A stretch of 64,000 bases of DNA from Azolla caroliniana (GCA_043228905.1 JBHGNT010000022.1:2790001-2854000); one strand, 5' to 3'; shown: positions 1-13,654, counted from the first letter of the stretch. The notes: generated by a model not told the origin, from the letters alone. Translations and numbers: made by a program.

Positions 1-1269
1 TAATCTCCTTGGATTGGATGTATGCACACTCCCTTCCCATACTATATGTATGTAAACCAACACGTGTGTAATGTCATCAACGCCATTGATACTTTCTTTG
101 TTACTGCTTTCTTAATCACTTCCCTTGATTCCAAACCTATTCCTCGCACTTTGCATAGACTAACAGATTATACAACAATGGCATTGTAATCACAGAGACT
201 TAATTAATTGCACTTTGCTTAAATCGCTTTCTTTCAATTCCAAGGTGATTATTTAACTAGCCTACCCAAAAAGGATAGATCTACTTCATTGCTTAAAACT
301 ATAGTAGAGGAAAGAATGGCAGCCAACTTGATTGCCAAAAAGTTAGAACCCATCTATTACATAATTCTTTTGTGCTACATATAAATGATTGGTCACCCCG
401 ATTTGCATCAATGTTTTTCAAGCAGAATGATTGGCTCTGACATACATCAGTCAAAGTAAGTTTCATTCATGAGACAACATTCATAGATTTTTGGTACTTC
501 GTAATAGATGTTCAAGAATGTCAACTGTGATACCAGGTGGTTGGTCACACATAGATTGGTGATGGCGCATACAAGGGCTTCACTATTATGTGCTCAAACT
601 CCAAAAATTAATTTTATACGTGATTCTTGATCCTAAATGCAGAAAGATCAAACATAAAACCCTAGTTGCTAAAGTCCTAAAAGATGTATCATAAACACCA
701 AACCCTAAAGGCATTGAAATTAAGAACCTTCATACTCTGACACCTAAATATCCTACAACACATCCAAAAAACATAAATATTCTTTAACAGATGATTAGCG
801 GTAAACCCCTAAAATCAATCAATCAAGAGCCATAAAACCTATACGCATCCATTTGAGATCCACGATCCAAAAAGCAATATACAAGATAACCACACTTGAT
901 CGTCAATATCTCCACACTAAACTCATTTTGCAAAAATGAGACCAACACACATCTATAAACTGTTACAATTTCCTTTTCAACCTTCTGAAATGGAGTTTGG
1001 ATCTATCATACAATATCCTTGTATGTCCAAGCATAAGCATTTTACTTCCCTCTATTGAATCTAAAAGAGCTTGTCATCATGGATAAATTCCAATCAAACT
1101 CTCGAAATTTTCTTTTCATTCTTGAGAAGTTATCATCAATACACAAATGCTTCCCAAAAAGGAACAAATGAATCATCACTAAGATCCTCAAAATTTTGCC
1201 TCAAAGAGTTGGATAATATTCTCAATTTGTTAATACCTTTTTTCTACATAATATGAATTTGGATCCTAG
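1..1269. other. 3' flank of the RecA gene, no gene seen
   Basis: AT-rich sequence downstream of the RecA stop codon. Short open frames occur on both strands but none resembles a known protein or has a convincing exon structure. Part of it must be the RecA 3' UTR and polyadenylation region; I could not place a polyadenylation signal with confidence. Confidence 0.6.
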
Positions 1270-4200
1270 CTAGTGAATTTCTTCATCGTCTTCTTTAAAT
1301 GACAATGGCAAATCTGATAGAAAAGCTGATTCATCCTCGGCATCTAGCTTAACATTTCCATCAAACATTTGGCTACGTACATCCTGAAAATGTTTCAGTT
1401 TCAGGTATAGGCATAATGCTTATTTGGGTATATCTACAATCTGTACATCAATTAGCAAAGAAAACCGACCTTCTCAATTGCATCAGAGAGAGAAGGGTTT
1501 TCCCTCAAGTACTGCACAGCTTTGTCTCTCCCTTGTCCTAACCTGCAAAGAAAGTCACATGAGAGACTATTTTATGTAGCAAGCACATTAAACACATTCT
1601 CAAAATTAGTGTTTCTTGCTTTTCAGGCATTTCTAGATATATACAAAGCTGCAGATGCATAAAGCCAATACATTCACCAAATATCGAAGGCTAAAACAAA
1701 ATAGCTATTTAACATTGACAATTATCCCATGTCAAAATAATTACGCAAAAATACAACTTTACACAAACTTTCTAGAGTGAAGCAAACAAAACTGTATGTC
1801 AATATGATTCATGAACTTTATCTTATCCCTAGGTGCTCTGAATATCCAATAGCATGTAAAAGCAAGGAATTAACACTACAAAATTATCATGCAACTTTGC
1901 AGATAATGCATCAAAAAGTATATTATTAAACATAAGTGTATAGAGAGAAACGACTCATATCCCTGGCTGCTTTGACTATCCAGAGCACAAGTACATGCAA
2001 TAGCATGTAAAAAGCAGGGAATCAATGCTACTATAAATGAGTCATGCAACTTTGCAAATAATGCATCAAAAAGTGTATTATTATATATAAGTATAGAGAG
2101 AATGACAGACCTTATGTCACCATAACTGTACCACGAACCTCTCCTTAGGACTATTTCTTTCATTTCAGCACAATCTAACAGGCATCCCTATAAAAGAACA
2201 CACAGCAATACAATATTTATTCCAGTTTTGCTTCCTTACCCCAATGCTTGATATAAAATTTACCATTCTGCAGATGCCATCTCCAAAGATTATATCAAAC
2301 TCTGCCTGCCTGTATGGTCTTGAGACCTGTAAAAGAAAAAAAGACACAGTAACAAGGTTATCTGAAGGGAGACTATTATGAGATATTCAGCAAAATCAGC
2401 TGCAATGAGCATTATTAAGTTTCTTATTGAAAGTCTCCGGAAATATAAACACACCTTACTCTTTACTACCTTCACCCGAACTTTAAGGCCTGTGTCGTCG
2501 CCTTTTGGCTGTGCGTTTCTAATTCCATCAGCACTATTTATAAAAAATATAGAAACTCACAGTTGAGAGCAATTTAAACGTACAGATTTGACTTTGCCAA
2601 TTGACCGAATGTCAAGTCGTAGGGAAGCAAAGAATTTGAGTGCAAGTCCTCCACTTGTAACCTCTGGATTTCCATACATGACTGCTATCTATAACACAAA
2701 TAATGTTAGCTTAGAGCATATCCTAATAGAAGAAATAAGTAAGAAATAGGTTGAAGGAACACCTTATACCGAATTTGATTGATGAAGAGAAGAGTACAGC
2801 CTGCTTTTGAGGCATTTGCTGCCATCTTTCTTAGAGCTTGGCTCATGAGACGCGCTTGTAACCCAATTTGCTGCATCCCAATTTCCCCCTAGAAAAGAGG
2901 TGAAAACCAAGAGTGTGTAAATTGCATGCTTCCAAGCTATCAGAACCTGAACAAAAATATAAATATATATATACCTCAATTTCAGCCCTTGGTGTCAAGG
3001 CAGAGACTGAATCGATGCATATTAAATCTACTGCACCTGATCTGCAAAGTCGATCAGCAGCTGAACAACAAAGTGTTATTACAGGTTCCACAATCATTCA
3101 TCAAGGCATAGTCAGGATATGCAAGGATATCACAATCATTCAAGTGAGAGAAATATAGTAAAGTGGACACCTACTCTCCAAAGCCATCTCCCCATTATCA
3201 GGCTGGCAGACAAATAGATTATCCACATCTACACCCACAGTCTTGGAATAAGTTGGATCAAAAGCATGCTCAGCATCAATCAGTACTGCATTTCCACCTC
3301 TTTTCTGTCAATGAATAAAGAGTTACAACTAAGCGCAAGAAGCAAAAAAAAAAAGTTGATGGATGTATGGAAGTTTGATTCAGTTTCCAAAAACGAACTA
3401 GAACTTTTGAGTGCCAAACTTGGAAGTAAACAAACTACCCTAACCAACTAAAAGCTGTAAATCACACCACTTAAACATAGAATACTATAAGATAGTATAT
3501 GATACCATGGGCATGAAAAAACATCAGTCCCCTTTAATGCCCTCCGGGATTCTAGTAGGGTTTAAGATGCAAAGTCTTCGGTAAGAATCATGGTTCATTC
3601 ATCCTGGTGGGAGGCAAGTATTGCCACTAAAATAGATTTTAAAGTCAAAGCATTGCAAAATCTTTGACTTAGATATTTATGACAGAAAACGAATCACTAA
3701 AGACATGATAATTGCTGAATGGCCCCTAGTTTAGTTGATATTCACTAGGACAAGCAGTAATGGGATAGCCTTTCAATCCTTCAGCAATGTCTATGATGGG
3801 TAGAATCTGTTTGTTTGAGCAAACAGACATTCCACATTATTCACATAATTTTGTAGTGCGGATTTGGATTCAACCCATTGCCAAATTTTAACATCACTAT
3901 TGTAGGTATTTTATTAGGATCGATATTTAAAGAGAACAACAGATTTCACACAATACAAACCTGAATTTCAGCAATGGCATGGAGAGCCAGTGTTGTTTTT
4001 CCACTACTCTCTGGGCCAAAAACCTACAAACAAGATGGTTACACATTAAATGTCACAATATATACACCCACAAATAAATTGATCTTGTCAGGCCATTGCC
4101 CAGACAGATCAAACAAGTTGTCCATAAATAATAGTAGAAGAATCATGTCGGTACATAAGAGAAGTCAAGGTACCATCTTCCATACACCCAATCGTGAATC

Positions 4201-6206
4201 ATGAATATAGAACCCAAAAATAAGTGCATACATGAATATAGAGGCTTCAGTTCAGGAACATTATCAGGCGTGACTCGTAAACCTCAATGATAACCTAAAG
4301 TTCAATGTACCAAGGAAGTGATTCTCCTTTACTAAAAAGAATCAAATAAAAATGTTCTTGAACATCCTACGAAAGCCATGTGCCATACATAATGACATGC
4401 ATATGCACTTACGAGTCTAAAACCTCAATGCCAGGTTAAAACCCACAAAATAATGTACTGAAGAAGTGATCCCCCTTTGCTAAAAGAAACATATAGAAAT
4501 GTCCTTGAACTTCCTAAGGATGTGTGCACAATGACACACATATGCATGCTACATGAATCCATAAATCACATCAAATGCAAGCAGAGATTGATATGTGCAA
4601 ATTCACAACACAGCATTTTCAGAAACAACAAGAAACATAAGCAAAAAGAAATCTACCTCAACAATCCGCCCTTTAGGCAAGCCGCCTCCAAGAGCCAAAT
4701 CAAGCGTCAGGCAGCCACTTGGAAAGGTCTCTCTACCACAAGAAATGACAGATGATTATATGCTACAAAAATCTATCAGGTAAAAAGAAAATAAATGAAG
4801 ACAATACAAAACAAACATGGATATTAAGCATGAAGCAAATAATCCTTACACAAAAGCTCCACCTGCACTGCCAAGTCTTGTTACACTGCCTCTACCAAAT
4901 GAGCTGTTTATGTCAGCGATTGCAGCATCTAATATTTTTTGCTGAGATGGAGTTCAAGGTTTTAGTTCTCAATATGAATATACACTGTCAATTTATTATG
5001 ATGTACGTGCCCACAGTTTGAATAAAGAACAGTCATGTTGCATAGAAGTTTCTGGCTACATTTACCTCAATTCAAAAAGAAGAATCCAAGTACCCAATAT
5101 GAGGCTATTTTAAGCATTATCGCCCAAATAGTATCGTAGAGCTGTCAGGAACCATTAATGGTGATGTCTAAATGATACATAGCTTTTTCTACCGTAAGAA
5201 ACCAAATAGATACTACATTTACCTCAATTCAAAAAGAAGAATCCAAGTACCCAATATGAGGCTATTTTAAGCATTATCGCCCAAATAGTATCGTAGAGCT
5301 GTCAGGAACCATTAATGGTGATGTCTAAATGATACATAGCTTTTTCTACCGTAAGAAACCAAATAGATAGCTTGACTCTTAAGGGAGTACAAAAGCAATA
5401 TATGTATCTGCTACAATAGCCAACTGAAGGAACTTGGTCAAGGCCAATGCATAATATGAGGCTGCAGGGTGACTCCCATAGGAAGATAATTAGGAGCTTT
5501 TTATGGCCAAATGGTTATTTTGAAGGATTTCGATAGTTTTGGTCTATATTGTATGACCAAGTCGTTGAGAATGTAACCCACATTTACAATAGCATCAGAA
5601 ATCACGTTAGAGGTTTCATAACCCAACCATATTTAGGAAATCCATGCAGTTGCTTAAATTCATACCCTCCCGAGCCCCTAAACCCCATTTAGGAAATCCA
5701 TGAGGTTCCATAAATTCATACCTTCCAAGTCCACAGGGTATGAATGAATTCGCAACATATCATATGGTGATAGTAGGTAGAAACGATACCAGAAAAAGCA
5801 TGTATATAATGATCATCAATTACTTCACTCCTTGAGGCTCTTGCAGATAATAACTCGACTCGTTAAATCCATGACTCTTGGACTCCTCACGAGGCACCGT
5901 GTCAACATAAAAATAAAGACCATGTTCGGGGGAATGGATAGCAATGCCATGAGACAGACAGAGAGAGAGACCTATGAGATTCATTGAAAGGAATATACTT
6001 TTTTTCAGCCCCCCAAACAAAACAACTCAAAAACACTCTAAGCTCAAGAGTCTCCTCCATCTCTATAAGCTGTACTTGAATGCTTGTTTCCTAGGGTCAT
6101 CATTTATACGCTTAAACTACTACATTTCCTAGAGTCTCTCTTCTCCAAAACACTTGAATGAATGCTTGTTTCCTAGCCGATTTTGCACAAAGTTTACACC
6201 ACATTT

Positions 6207-6244
<38 letters not shown>

Positions 6245-6493
6245 TACACAACCACAGGTCTGTTCTCTTACCCGTTCATTATACTGGTCTTGATGATCAC
6301 TCTCAGAAGATGAAGAAGAAGAAGAAGAAGAAGTTCCACCTTTTGCTTCACATCTGTTGTGGCTAATGCGAGATAGAAGATTCGTGGGCCATCTCTTCTT
6401 CATCAGAAGATTCCTTCCAGAAGAAGAAGAAGAAGAAGAAGAAGGGCTGAAGGAGAAAGTGGAGACCCTGAAGATGGCCCCTCCACTCTCCAT
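1270..6493 (-). CDS. RECA1: Plastid-type RecA recombinase (13 exons)
   Basis: RecA carries out ATP-dependent homologous pairing and strand exchange; the plant plastid form repairs and maintains plastid DNA. I reconstruct exons 6493-6272, 4941-4850, 4732-4657, 4023-3961, 3304-3175, 3060-2975, 2888-2763, 2688-2584, 2508-2455, 2326-2264, 2187-2111, 1542-1470 and 1383-1270. All have GT..AG borders and matching phases, giving about 426 aa, normal for plastid RecA. Residues 1-74 are a Ser-rich putative transit peptide. Walker A GPESSGKT is at 133-140, the Walker B strand ends LICIDS near 207-212, [17 protein letters not shown] follows, [10 protein letters not shown] precedes the C-terminus, and the tail KEDDEEIH is acidic, as in plant RECA1. 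The start is the first ATG of the transit-peptide exon; exon 1 joins exon 2 as [12 protein letters not shown], a typical RecA N-terminus. The exon 8/9 border (TCT/GTACGT to CACAG/CCA) was chosen because it keeps frame and homology. A mitochondrial paralogue is less likely. Confidence 0.93.
5056..5369. repeat. Perfect 157-bp tandem duplication in RecA intron 1
   Basis: Positions 5056-5212 and 5213-5369 read as the same 157-bp sequence, head to tail, with no difference that I can see. The pair lies inside the 1.3-kb first intron of RecA. Identity implies a recent duplication; neither copy resembles a mobile element end. Confidence 0.9.
6211..6242. repeat. (AT)n microsatellite
   Basis: About 16 AT dinucleotides lie roughly 28 bp inside RecA intron 1 from its 5' splice site. 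Such tracts vary in length between individuals. Confidence 0.95.
6306..6445. repeat. Two (GAA)n runs coding Ser in RecA exon 1
   Basis: Two trinucleotide runs (about 6312-6335 and 6419-6444) read as TTC/TCT/TCC on the minus strand and encode Ser runs in the RecA transit peptide. Length changes by three bases would lengthen or shorten the targeting peptide without breaking the frame. Confidence 0.85.
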
Positions 6494-6637
6494 ATCTCCT
6501 CTCTCTGATGATTCTCTGTCTCAGTTTGTTCTACACATATATAATGCAGACTCATATCAAAGTGCCCACAACCCCCAAATGCCTCCTCTAAAGCCCTTCC
6601 TTCCCTCCAATCTCTGGGTCTGGTGTCTGGGGTCTGA

Positions 6638-6665
6638 GGGTTTGGGTTTGGGTTTGGGTTTGGGG
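6638..6665 (+). repeat. (GGGTTT)n short array
   Basis: Four tandem GGGTTT units upstream of RecA. They resemble but differ from the plant telomere unit (TTTAGGG), so this is probably a simple repeat rather than an interstitial telomere. Confidence 0.7.
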
Positions 6666-6693
6666 TCCGAGGGTCTGGCTCCGGCTCTAAGGG

Positions 6694-6826
6694 TGTTATG
6701 GGCATGACCATAAATTCTCACCATTGGATATTCTATGGTCATGCCCGTAACATAACACTTATCCACGTGTATAGAATACTACGTTAAATTCTCACCATGG
6801 GATATTCTATGGTCATGCCCGTAACA
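6694..6826. repeat. Rearranged LTR-end fragment of the element A family
   Basis: The sequence matches the outer end of the element A LTR (compare 38890-38971 and 61084-61160). Positions 6694-6712 and 6734-6752 are inverted copies of the 19-bp LTR end with one mismatch, and a second LTR-end copy with the ATCCACGTGTATAG segment follows to 6826. It lies 200 bp upstream of the RecA start codon and so may lie in its promoter. No internal element sequence is present. Confidence 0.75.
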
Positions 6827-8773
6827 AAGGGTCTGGGGTTTGGCTTTGTGGGTGTGTCCTCTCTCCTCTCCATATGTGTCCTACGCTGTTGGTGCTGCCA
6901 GGGTGTCCTACCCTGTTGTCCGCTCTGCCATGTCCTATGCCCTGTCTCACGACTCCGGACTCCCCGCCATATACGGCTTTGTTCAACCTTAACATTATTA
7001 CCCACACGCTCCATATTTTGGCCCCAACCCCTCCCCTCTATTGTGCATCTTTCTTTGTTTGATGTCTTGCTAATCGTGCTCGCCCTCCCCGTGTCTTGGG
7101 GTTCAAGACATCTCCTCTTTCAAAGAACACGATGCTTCGTTATGCATATGCCCTTCCGAATGGATATTTGCCCTTCTCTTGAGTGTATTTGGGTCCCGTT
7201 GTAGGTGTTGGTTTCCCAATCTAATGCCATGTTGGCATGCCTACTCTCTTATCTTATGACTTGAGATATCTCTTTCTACACTATGTACTACCATATACTC
7301 ATACACTCTTCCCAAATGGCCAAAGCTCTTCGCTCTATTGTCTTCTCCCATGTCTAGCGTGGTAATATCTTAGTATTCCATCTTTTATCTTATGCATTGT
7401 CTTCTTGTCATATTAGATGTCCAAGCTTGCAACTTTGAATATCTCCCTTGTCAATTGTATCACACCATATTCAAGCGATCACATAAACTATGCAAATTAA
7501 CCAAATCATTACTTTTGTATCACACCATATTCACATAATTGCATCAATTAACGAGTGTAGGAGTTACATTTGGTTTTAGGGTTTAAGGTTTATGACAAAC
7601 GAATATTCTAAAAAAGGAACAAGAATATAATGCAAAATCTAACTAAGGTTTAAATATGAAAAGGAGGGAGAGGCTACATTGACGAGTCTCTCACATAAAA
7701 GTTTAAAACCACTCTCTACTTCATCTTACACATTATTCATGACCTTACCCCCCAACTTTCATAACTCTTCATATTCCCACAATAATACCCTTAATAATTT
7801 CCATTTTTTATAGCCCTACTTAATTTCATGTAGTTCTAACTATTTAAATTGTTGGACATATGTTTCTTATTTGTCTAAAATATGGATCCCTTGTTGGACG
7901 GCCAAGAATGGATCATGCCACAATCCATATGCAAAAAATTGTGAAGGCTCGTCAAAGCATTGATAGTCAACTAACGTACGCATTTATCCCCCAAATGTGA
8001 CAAATATGACTTCAGAAATACCCCTATGTTTTTCTTTATTCACCAAATTCTAGGGTTTTCTTTATCAATTAACATTTGAAAAAGAAAAGGAGGTTGAATT
8101 GGATCATACAATTACTCCAATAACACATACTTTAGACAAAGGAGATGAATTGAGTATATGTGATTGCTTTGTCAAGGGTTGCCCACAAGAATTTTGAAAA
8201 ACAACACTCGGGAGTATCTCAAATTTATCCTTCATCCTCTAATTGTAATATCTAAAGTTCCCACTTTCAAGGAAAGGCTAATGTATCAAAGAATTTCTTT
8301 ATATACTTACAAGCATCTCAAATTAGTCCTTCATACTAGGTTTGTGTTCCTCGACATTTCTGTTCTTCAGCTCTTTGGATGAATATTTGGAATTTAGATG
8401 GATTCCATTCCTGTCCTCTGGAGGTCAAAGAAAGTGAGGATGGTCTCACATTCAATTTACACTATTTGTTATCAAGATTTTCCTTTCTTCATGTTAAGTT
8501 TGGTCCGAGCATATCTACTTTTAAAGATTCAACTTCAAGCATCTCTAGCATTGTAGAAATATATCACACCAATGACCCATGAAAACCAGTGTTATCTTTC
8601 ATGCTTAGTACAACTATAATATATATAGCACGAATAGGCTTTCAATCAAAAGAACAAGAGCCTGATCAGTAATTGTGACCCATATGCATGCTTTGAAGAG
8701 TTAAGTTCCAAAGCAATGATATTGATATAATATTATAATCTTTACAAAGAACCTTGTGATGATACATAACACA
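6827..8773. other. Intergenic region between TatC and RecA, no gene seen
   Basis: Mixed AT-rich sequence between the TatC stop codon and the RecA promoter side. I find no coding homology, RNA gene or mobile element end. It should hold the TatC 3' UTR and distal RecA promoter elements, which I cannot locate by eye. Confidence 0.5.
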
Positions 8774-11700
8774 TCAAGAGGCAGTTTCTTGATTGGGAAT
8801 TAAAAATTTTACAAGGAAAGCACCACCTAAGTAAAGCCCTATCAATGGACCAGCTAAAAGCATTTGAGTCAGAGGATCTGTTGAAGGTGTCAATACCGCT
8901 GCTACCACAACTGCACCGACAACCACATATCGCCACACAGAGAGCATTTGATCCCCGGAAACCAACCTTGTCTGTCCCAACAATAGCTGTATAATTGGTA
9001 CCTAAAACCCCAAAATCCAAACAATATAAACATTTAAAAGTTCTAGTAGATTTGAAGAAAGCCCCAAAACACCGCTAACTTTCCCAAAACACTCCCAACT
9101 TTAAGGATATCTACCCATAAAGTTTACCGCATAAGCTCGCATAATTGTTCCAAAAAACAAGGAAAACATAACCTCTGAAGACTACGAGGGTTAGACATTA
9201 GCATACAGCAGAAATCATGTCTTCATCACAACTAAGATGTGAGTCTCACTCAATCCACCAAATTCATATTCGCTCTATAATTTCAACCAATAAAATATCC
9301 CAAATATCGTGAACAAATTCTAAATTTTCAATCCCAAAATCCTCTGATTTATTTAACTTGATTAGAGTCGATCAGAGACAAATGGCCTGTCTAGAAAGGT
9401 CACAAAAACCTCTAAAACTACAGTAGGCACTAGAGATAATGACGTTCGTTATAGAAAATTGAGAAATCTGGGAATTAATGTTGGGAAGATGAAACGCGCA
9501 ACAACAAAGATAGTGAAACGGATATTAGCTGAACGGCAGCAAATATACTAAAAGTTGCTTGAATAGCGTGTTTTACCAATAGATAAACCATTATGGCGAG
9601 ATGAATTTCGTAATTGCAAATCTTTCACGAATATGCAATCAAGATGAGGGATCTTTATCTGATGGATGACATGATGCATCTACATTTTTGGTTCCTAATT
9701 GGAAGGTACATAAAAAAAAAACGTACAGAGAGTAGGACATTTATTATACCTGGAATGACAACCCAGTGCTGAACATAAGAACAAGGATAAACTCGAAATA
9801 TTGATCAATAGACCAAAGAGATTCCACTGCTCCTTCTGCATATGTTACAAAGAAATTGAGGGCAGCTGGTGCCAGCACTCCATATGAAAACACAAGTCCT
9901 GTGTAGAAGAGTATAGATGAGCCGAATACAATAGGCCCAAGAAATCTCCTCTCACTTCGAGTCAATCCAGGGACAACAAATGCAATTATCTCGTAGAGAA
10001 TCACGGGACTTCCAAGTAGAAGACCAGAATAACCTGACACCTGGAAGACAGATTTTAGTTTCAGGATGCTAGAGTAGAAAACATTTTTCCTTTTCTTATT
10101 CACATTAATTTTTATTAGGTCTCATAGGCCATGCAGGTCTTTTAGAGACCTTAATAAATCTTTCTTTTTCATAGGTCATTGGTCATTTCGGCCTTTCTTC
10201 CTTCTCTTTTTCTTATTATTTTTTTCCGAAGACAGCCTAAAAGATTTTAGAGAAAATCTACCAAAATAATTAATTATTCACAAATACTCCAAATTTTCCT
10301 GTGGTTCCACTTTCTTTACCTTACTAGCTCCTCTCTCTCTCGTACTTTTCCAATTCCCAAAATGCTTCTCAAGAATCATCACATTCAGAGCTTCCATTTT
10401 TTTTTTCAGTATGGATGACCTGAAGTCAACCATATTTGTAATTGCGACTTCTCTCATAGGCTGATTTCAGTCTCTAATAGATGTTGATGTATCTTTCTTT
10501 CTTCCTTCTCCAATCCCCAATCAAACTCTACTCCCTTCTTACTCCTCCAGACCCTACTTTACTCCTCTTCCTCTATCTTTCTCTTCAATTTAGAAGGAAA
10601 GAAAGGGTGTATTTTGGAAATTTTAAAGAAACAAACCTACCAGGAGAGAGGTTTATTATTTAAATTTTGAGACAGAGGAGAGAGAAATGGTAATTTGGTA
10701 ATTCAAATCTTTTCAAGGATACTTTTGGGAGATGTATTAATAATTAGTGATATTTTGGTAAATTTCTCAATTTTGAAACAGTATTTAACCTTTACATCTC
10801 AGGGTAACTCTACTTTTCAAGAACTTGATACTCTAGTGAAATACCCTACAAGTTAGGGGTATTTTGATGTCTTGCCCTACATAATATCACTATGATAAAG
10901 AAATTGTGCATCACATACTCTGGTAGGATATCTTGTTATGAACCAGTTTTTCAAAATAAAAAAATACCTTAATGGTTGTGAAGAAATACTCGCCCGGAGA
11001 GAGTTGCAAAAAACGAACACCCTGTGAATATACAGGTGCTTCTAGAAACACAATAAGATCTTTTGAAACTGCAAAACATCCCAATATAGCAACACCAACA
11101 ACTGCTACTGATACGAGGATTCGATCCCTTAGCTCATTTAGATGATCAAAAAGGCTCATCTCCACATCATCTGGAAGTTCAGTTTTTGGAGGATAAAGCC
11201 AAGAGGTTATGCTTCCGAGTGATGGTGGTTCAACTGCATCCACCTCATCTTCCACTGTCTCAACTAAAAACATACATCATAAATTTTAATTATATACCTT
11301 CATATGAAACAAATTGTTCTTGGACTACAGTTATCTATGCACAATCAATTCAGTAATTGCGAGGAAACAAAGTTCCATTAGCTTTACAGACCCAAGCCAA
11401 TGATACCACTTGAGTACAACGTTTGCATACATTAACTATTGTGCGTGTGGAAGGAAGAGAGAGAGAGAGAGAGTGAGAGAGTGAGAAAGAGATAAAAAGA
11501 TACATTGAGTTTTCTTTAGTTTGATATGGATATAAATCTACATTTCACTCCCTGTAATATTTCAAGAAAAATATTTTGTTATCAGCCAACCCTACAAGAT
11601 ATGTTGGCCATAGAATATTCACGAATCCTTCCCTTCATGTAGCTCAAATACATGATAATTTCCATGGTAAGAACTCAGCCCTACAAGAGACGTTCACCAC

Positions 11701-13365
11701 ACATTACATACAAATTTCCACCCTTGAAAGCCCCTCAATCATAAAACTCCTCACAATGATCCCCATATTAAGAACCCCACCCATGAAACCATAGCTTTCT
11801 CTCTTAAGCTAAAGATACATAAAACAACCCTATTCAGGAGTACTATCTTTATGCATTTATAACAGCACGCTTCAAGAGGTTGTATGTCTGCACAAGATCT
11901 TTTCTTAGTTCTCTGGGAAACAAGACAAAATATGATTCTGAAATATGTGTTGGCATCTCCACACTAAGAATCCAACATTTGAAATACACTATAAATCTAG
12001 AAATATGAAATGTTATCCATTAAACATCTTGATATCGAAGCATACATCGTCTATTTAAGTCTATTTCTTCATAGGAAAAACTCTGAAATACCTTTAAGGT
12101 TTTCTTGATTTCCCCAGATGCCTTAGAGTTTTCAGTAATTCCCCAAATACCATTTGTCAGCCCCATCTCAAGCAACGATAAGCACTATTTGAGTAAGCAT
12201 ATGGCCAATTCATCACCTTTTTATCAAGTACAAGTGTTACCCCTTGAGAAATTATACTGTCAACTCATCACCTTCATATTTCTTTCGAAGGTTTGCCAGG
12301 GCATATAAAGAAATAAATAAAAAAACCCACAGGTATTTAGGAAAGAGGTTATAATTCTCCACAATATCATTTTTTAATTCTCTTGGAAAGAAGAGAATTC
12401 CCCTAAACTCCTCACTATCAGCAAAATTCTTTTAATAAGAAAATGATTCTATCAGGTGGCATACTGGCCCAAACGGAAAACATCTAGATTTTCATCCATC
12501 TTCAGAACCCAAATCTGGAAACCATAACTAAACCCTATTGATAAGGCAATCATTCTATTGAAATCCTGCTAGTAAAAGCAAACATTCTAATAAAATTTTT
12601 GCTAATAAAGCAAACCATTCTAAGAAAAAAAACTGCTGCTAAGAAACAAATCATTTCGAAGAAAAATCCTACTAATAAACCAATCAGTTCTAAAGGAACA
12701 CCTGTTATAAGCATTCTAAAGAGAAAAAAAACAATCCTACTATTAAACCCATCAATCCGCAGGTATAGACAAGAGAATCATCAATCATCCTACGAAGAGC
12801 CAGTTAATAAATCGATTTACCATGGAGCTCTATTAGAGGATATCTTTGCTCATCAAAGCAACCCTTCTATGGTTCTACAAAAGAAAATCTTCTTGCTAAG
12901 ATATCAAATCATTCTACAGGTATGCCGAAGGAAATTCTTGTTAATAAATCAAATCAATTCTACAAGGCATCATAAACAAATAATAGGAGCTGAAGATCCC
13001 TAATCTTTTGCTTAGACTACATCATAATAAAGAAGAAGAAGCAAAGAAGAAACAGAGCGCTAAAGAGATACAAAACGTTTTGACTTACAAGGTCTTTCTT
13101 CCACCGCGGATGCAATGCGAGAAGAGTCGTCTTTGATATCTGCACGGCAAAGGAAGCGCTTTCCAGAGGCATGGCAAAGGCGATGCTTCTTCCTGCCGGA
13201 ACGGATCCATAGTTTTCTGGATGAGAGAGACAAGGAGCAAGAAGAAGAAGAAGAAGAAGAAGCTATGGAGGGTCTTCCGAGAGGCCGAAAGGCTTCAGGG
13301 AGATGAACAGAATTGAGGAAGTAGGGGGTGGAGGAGGAAGAGGGCATGGCCATGGCCATGGCCAT
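8774..13365 (-). CDS. TATC: Plastid Sec-independent protein translocase TatC (4 exons)
   Basis: TatC is the multi-spanning receptor of the thylakoid Tat (delta-pH) pathway and recognises twin-arginine signal peptides. Exons 13365-13089, 11263-10968, 10040-9750 and 9001-8774 have GT..AG introns and join in phase to about 363 aa, a normal length for a plant precursor. Residues 1 to about 90 form a Ser/Arg-rich plastid transit peptide that begins with four alternating Met codons (MAMAMAMP). The mature part starts with the family motif [11 protein letters not shown] (131-141), has [11 protein letters not shown] (177-187) with the conserved Glu, then [17 protein letters not shown] (207-223), and several hydrophobic spans to the end. 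The first of the four ATGs is taken as the start; the others are 6, 12 and 18 bases downstream. Intron 1 is 1.8 kb. Confidence 0.93.
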
Positions 13366-13440
13366 GGAGATGGAGATGATGGGCAGTGGGGTTTATGGGA
13401 GAGGAGGAGATGGAGTGATTGATAATGGGCTCACTCACTC

Positions 13441-13510
13441 ACTCTCTCTCTCACTCCATCTCTCTCTTTTCTGTCTCTGTCTCTGTCTCTGTCTCTGTCT
13501 CTGTCTCTGT
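13441..13510. repeat. CT / CTGTCT microsatellite
   Basis: A CT-rich stretch followed by about six CTGTCT units, 80-145 bp upstream of the TatC start codon. On the gene strand it reads as a GA/GACAGA tract, so it probably lies in the 5' UTR or core promoter. Confidence 0.9.
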
Positions 13511-13654
13511 TCTTGACAGGAAGAAGAAGAAGAAGAAGGAATGAAAGGAATGAAAGAAATGAAAGAAATGGAAGGAGAGAGTCTTGTGAGGAAGCAGAAA
13601 CATGTGGGTATGTATGTGGCACAAAGGCATCCTTCCTTCCTTGTGTAACTCAAG

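Noticed and set aside
6638-6665. Interstitial telomere
   Set aside because: The unit is TTTGGG, not TTTAGGG, and there are only four copies.
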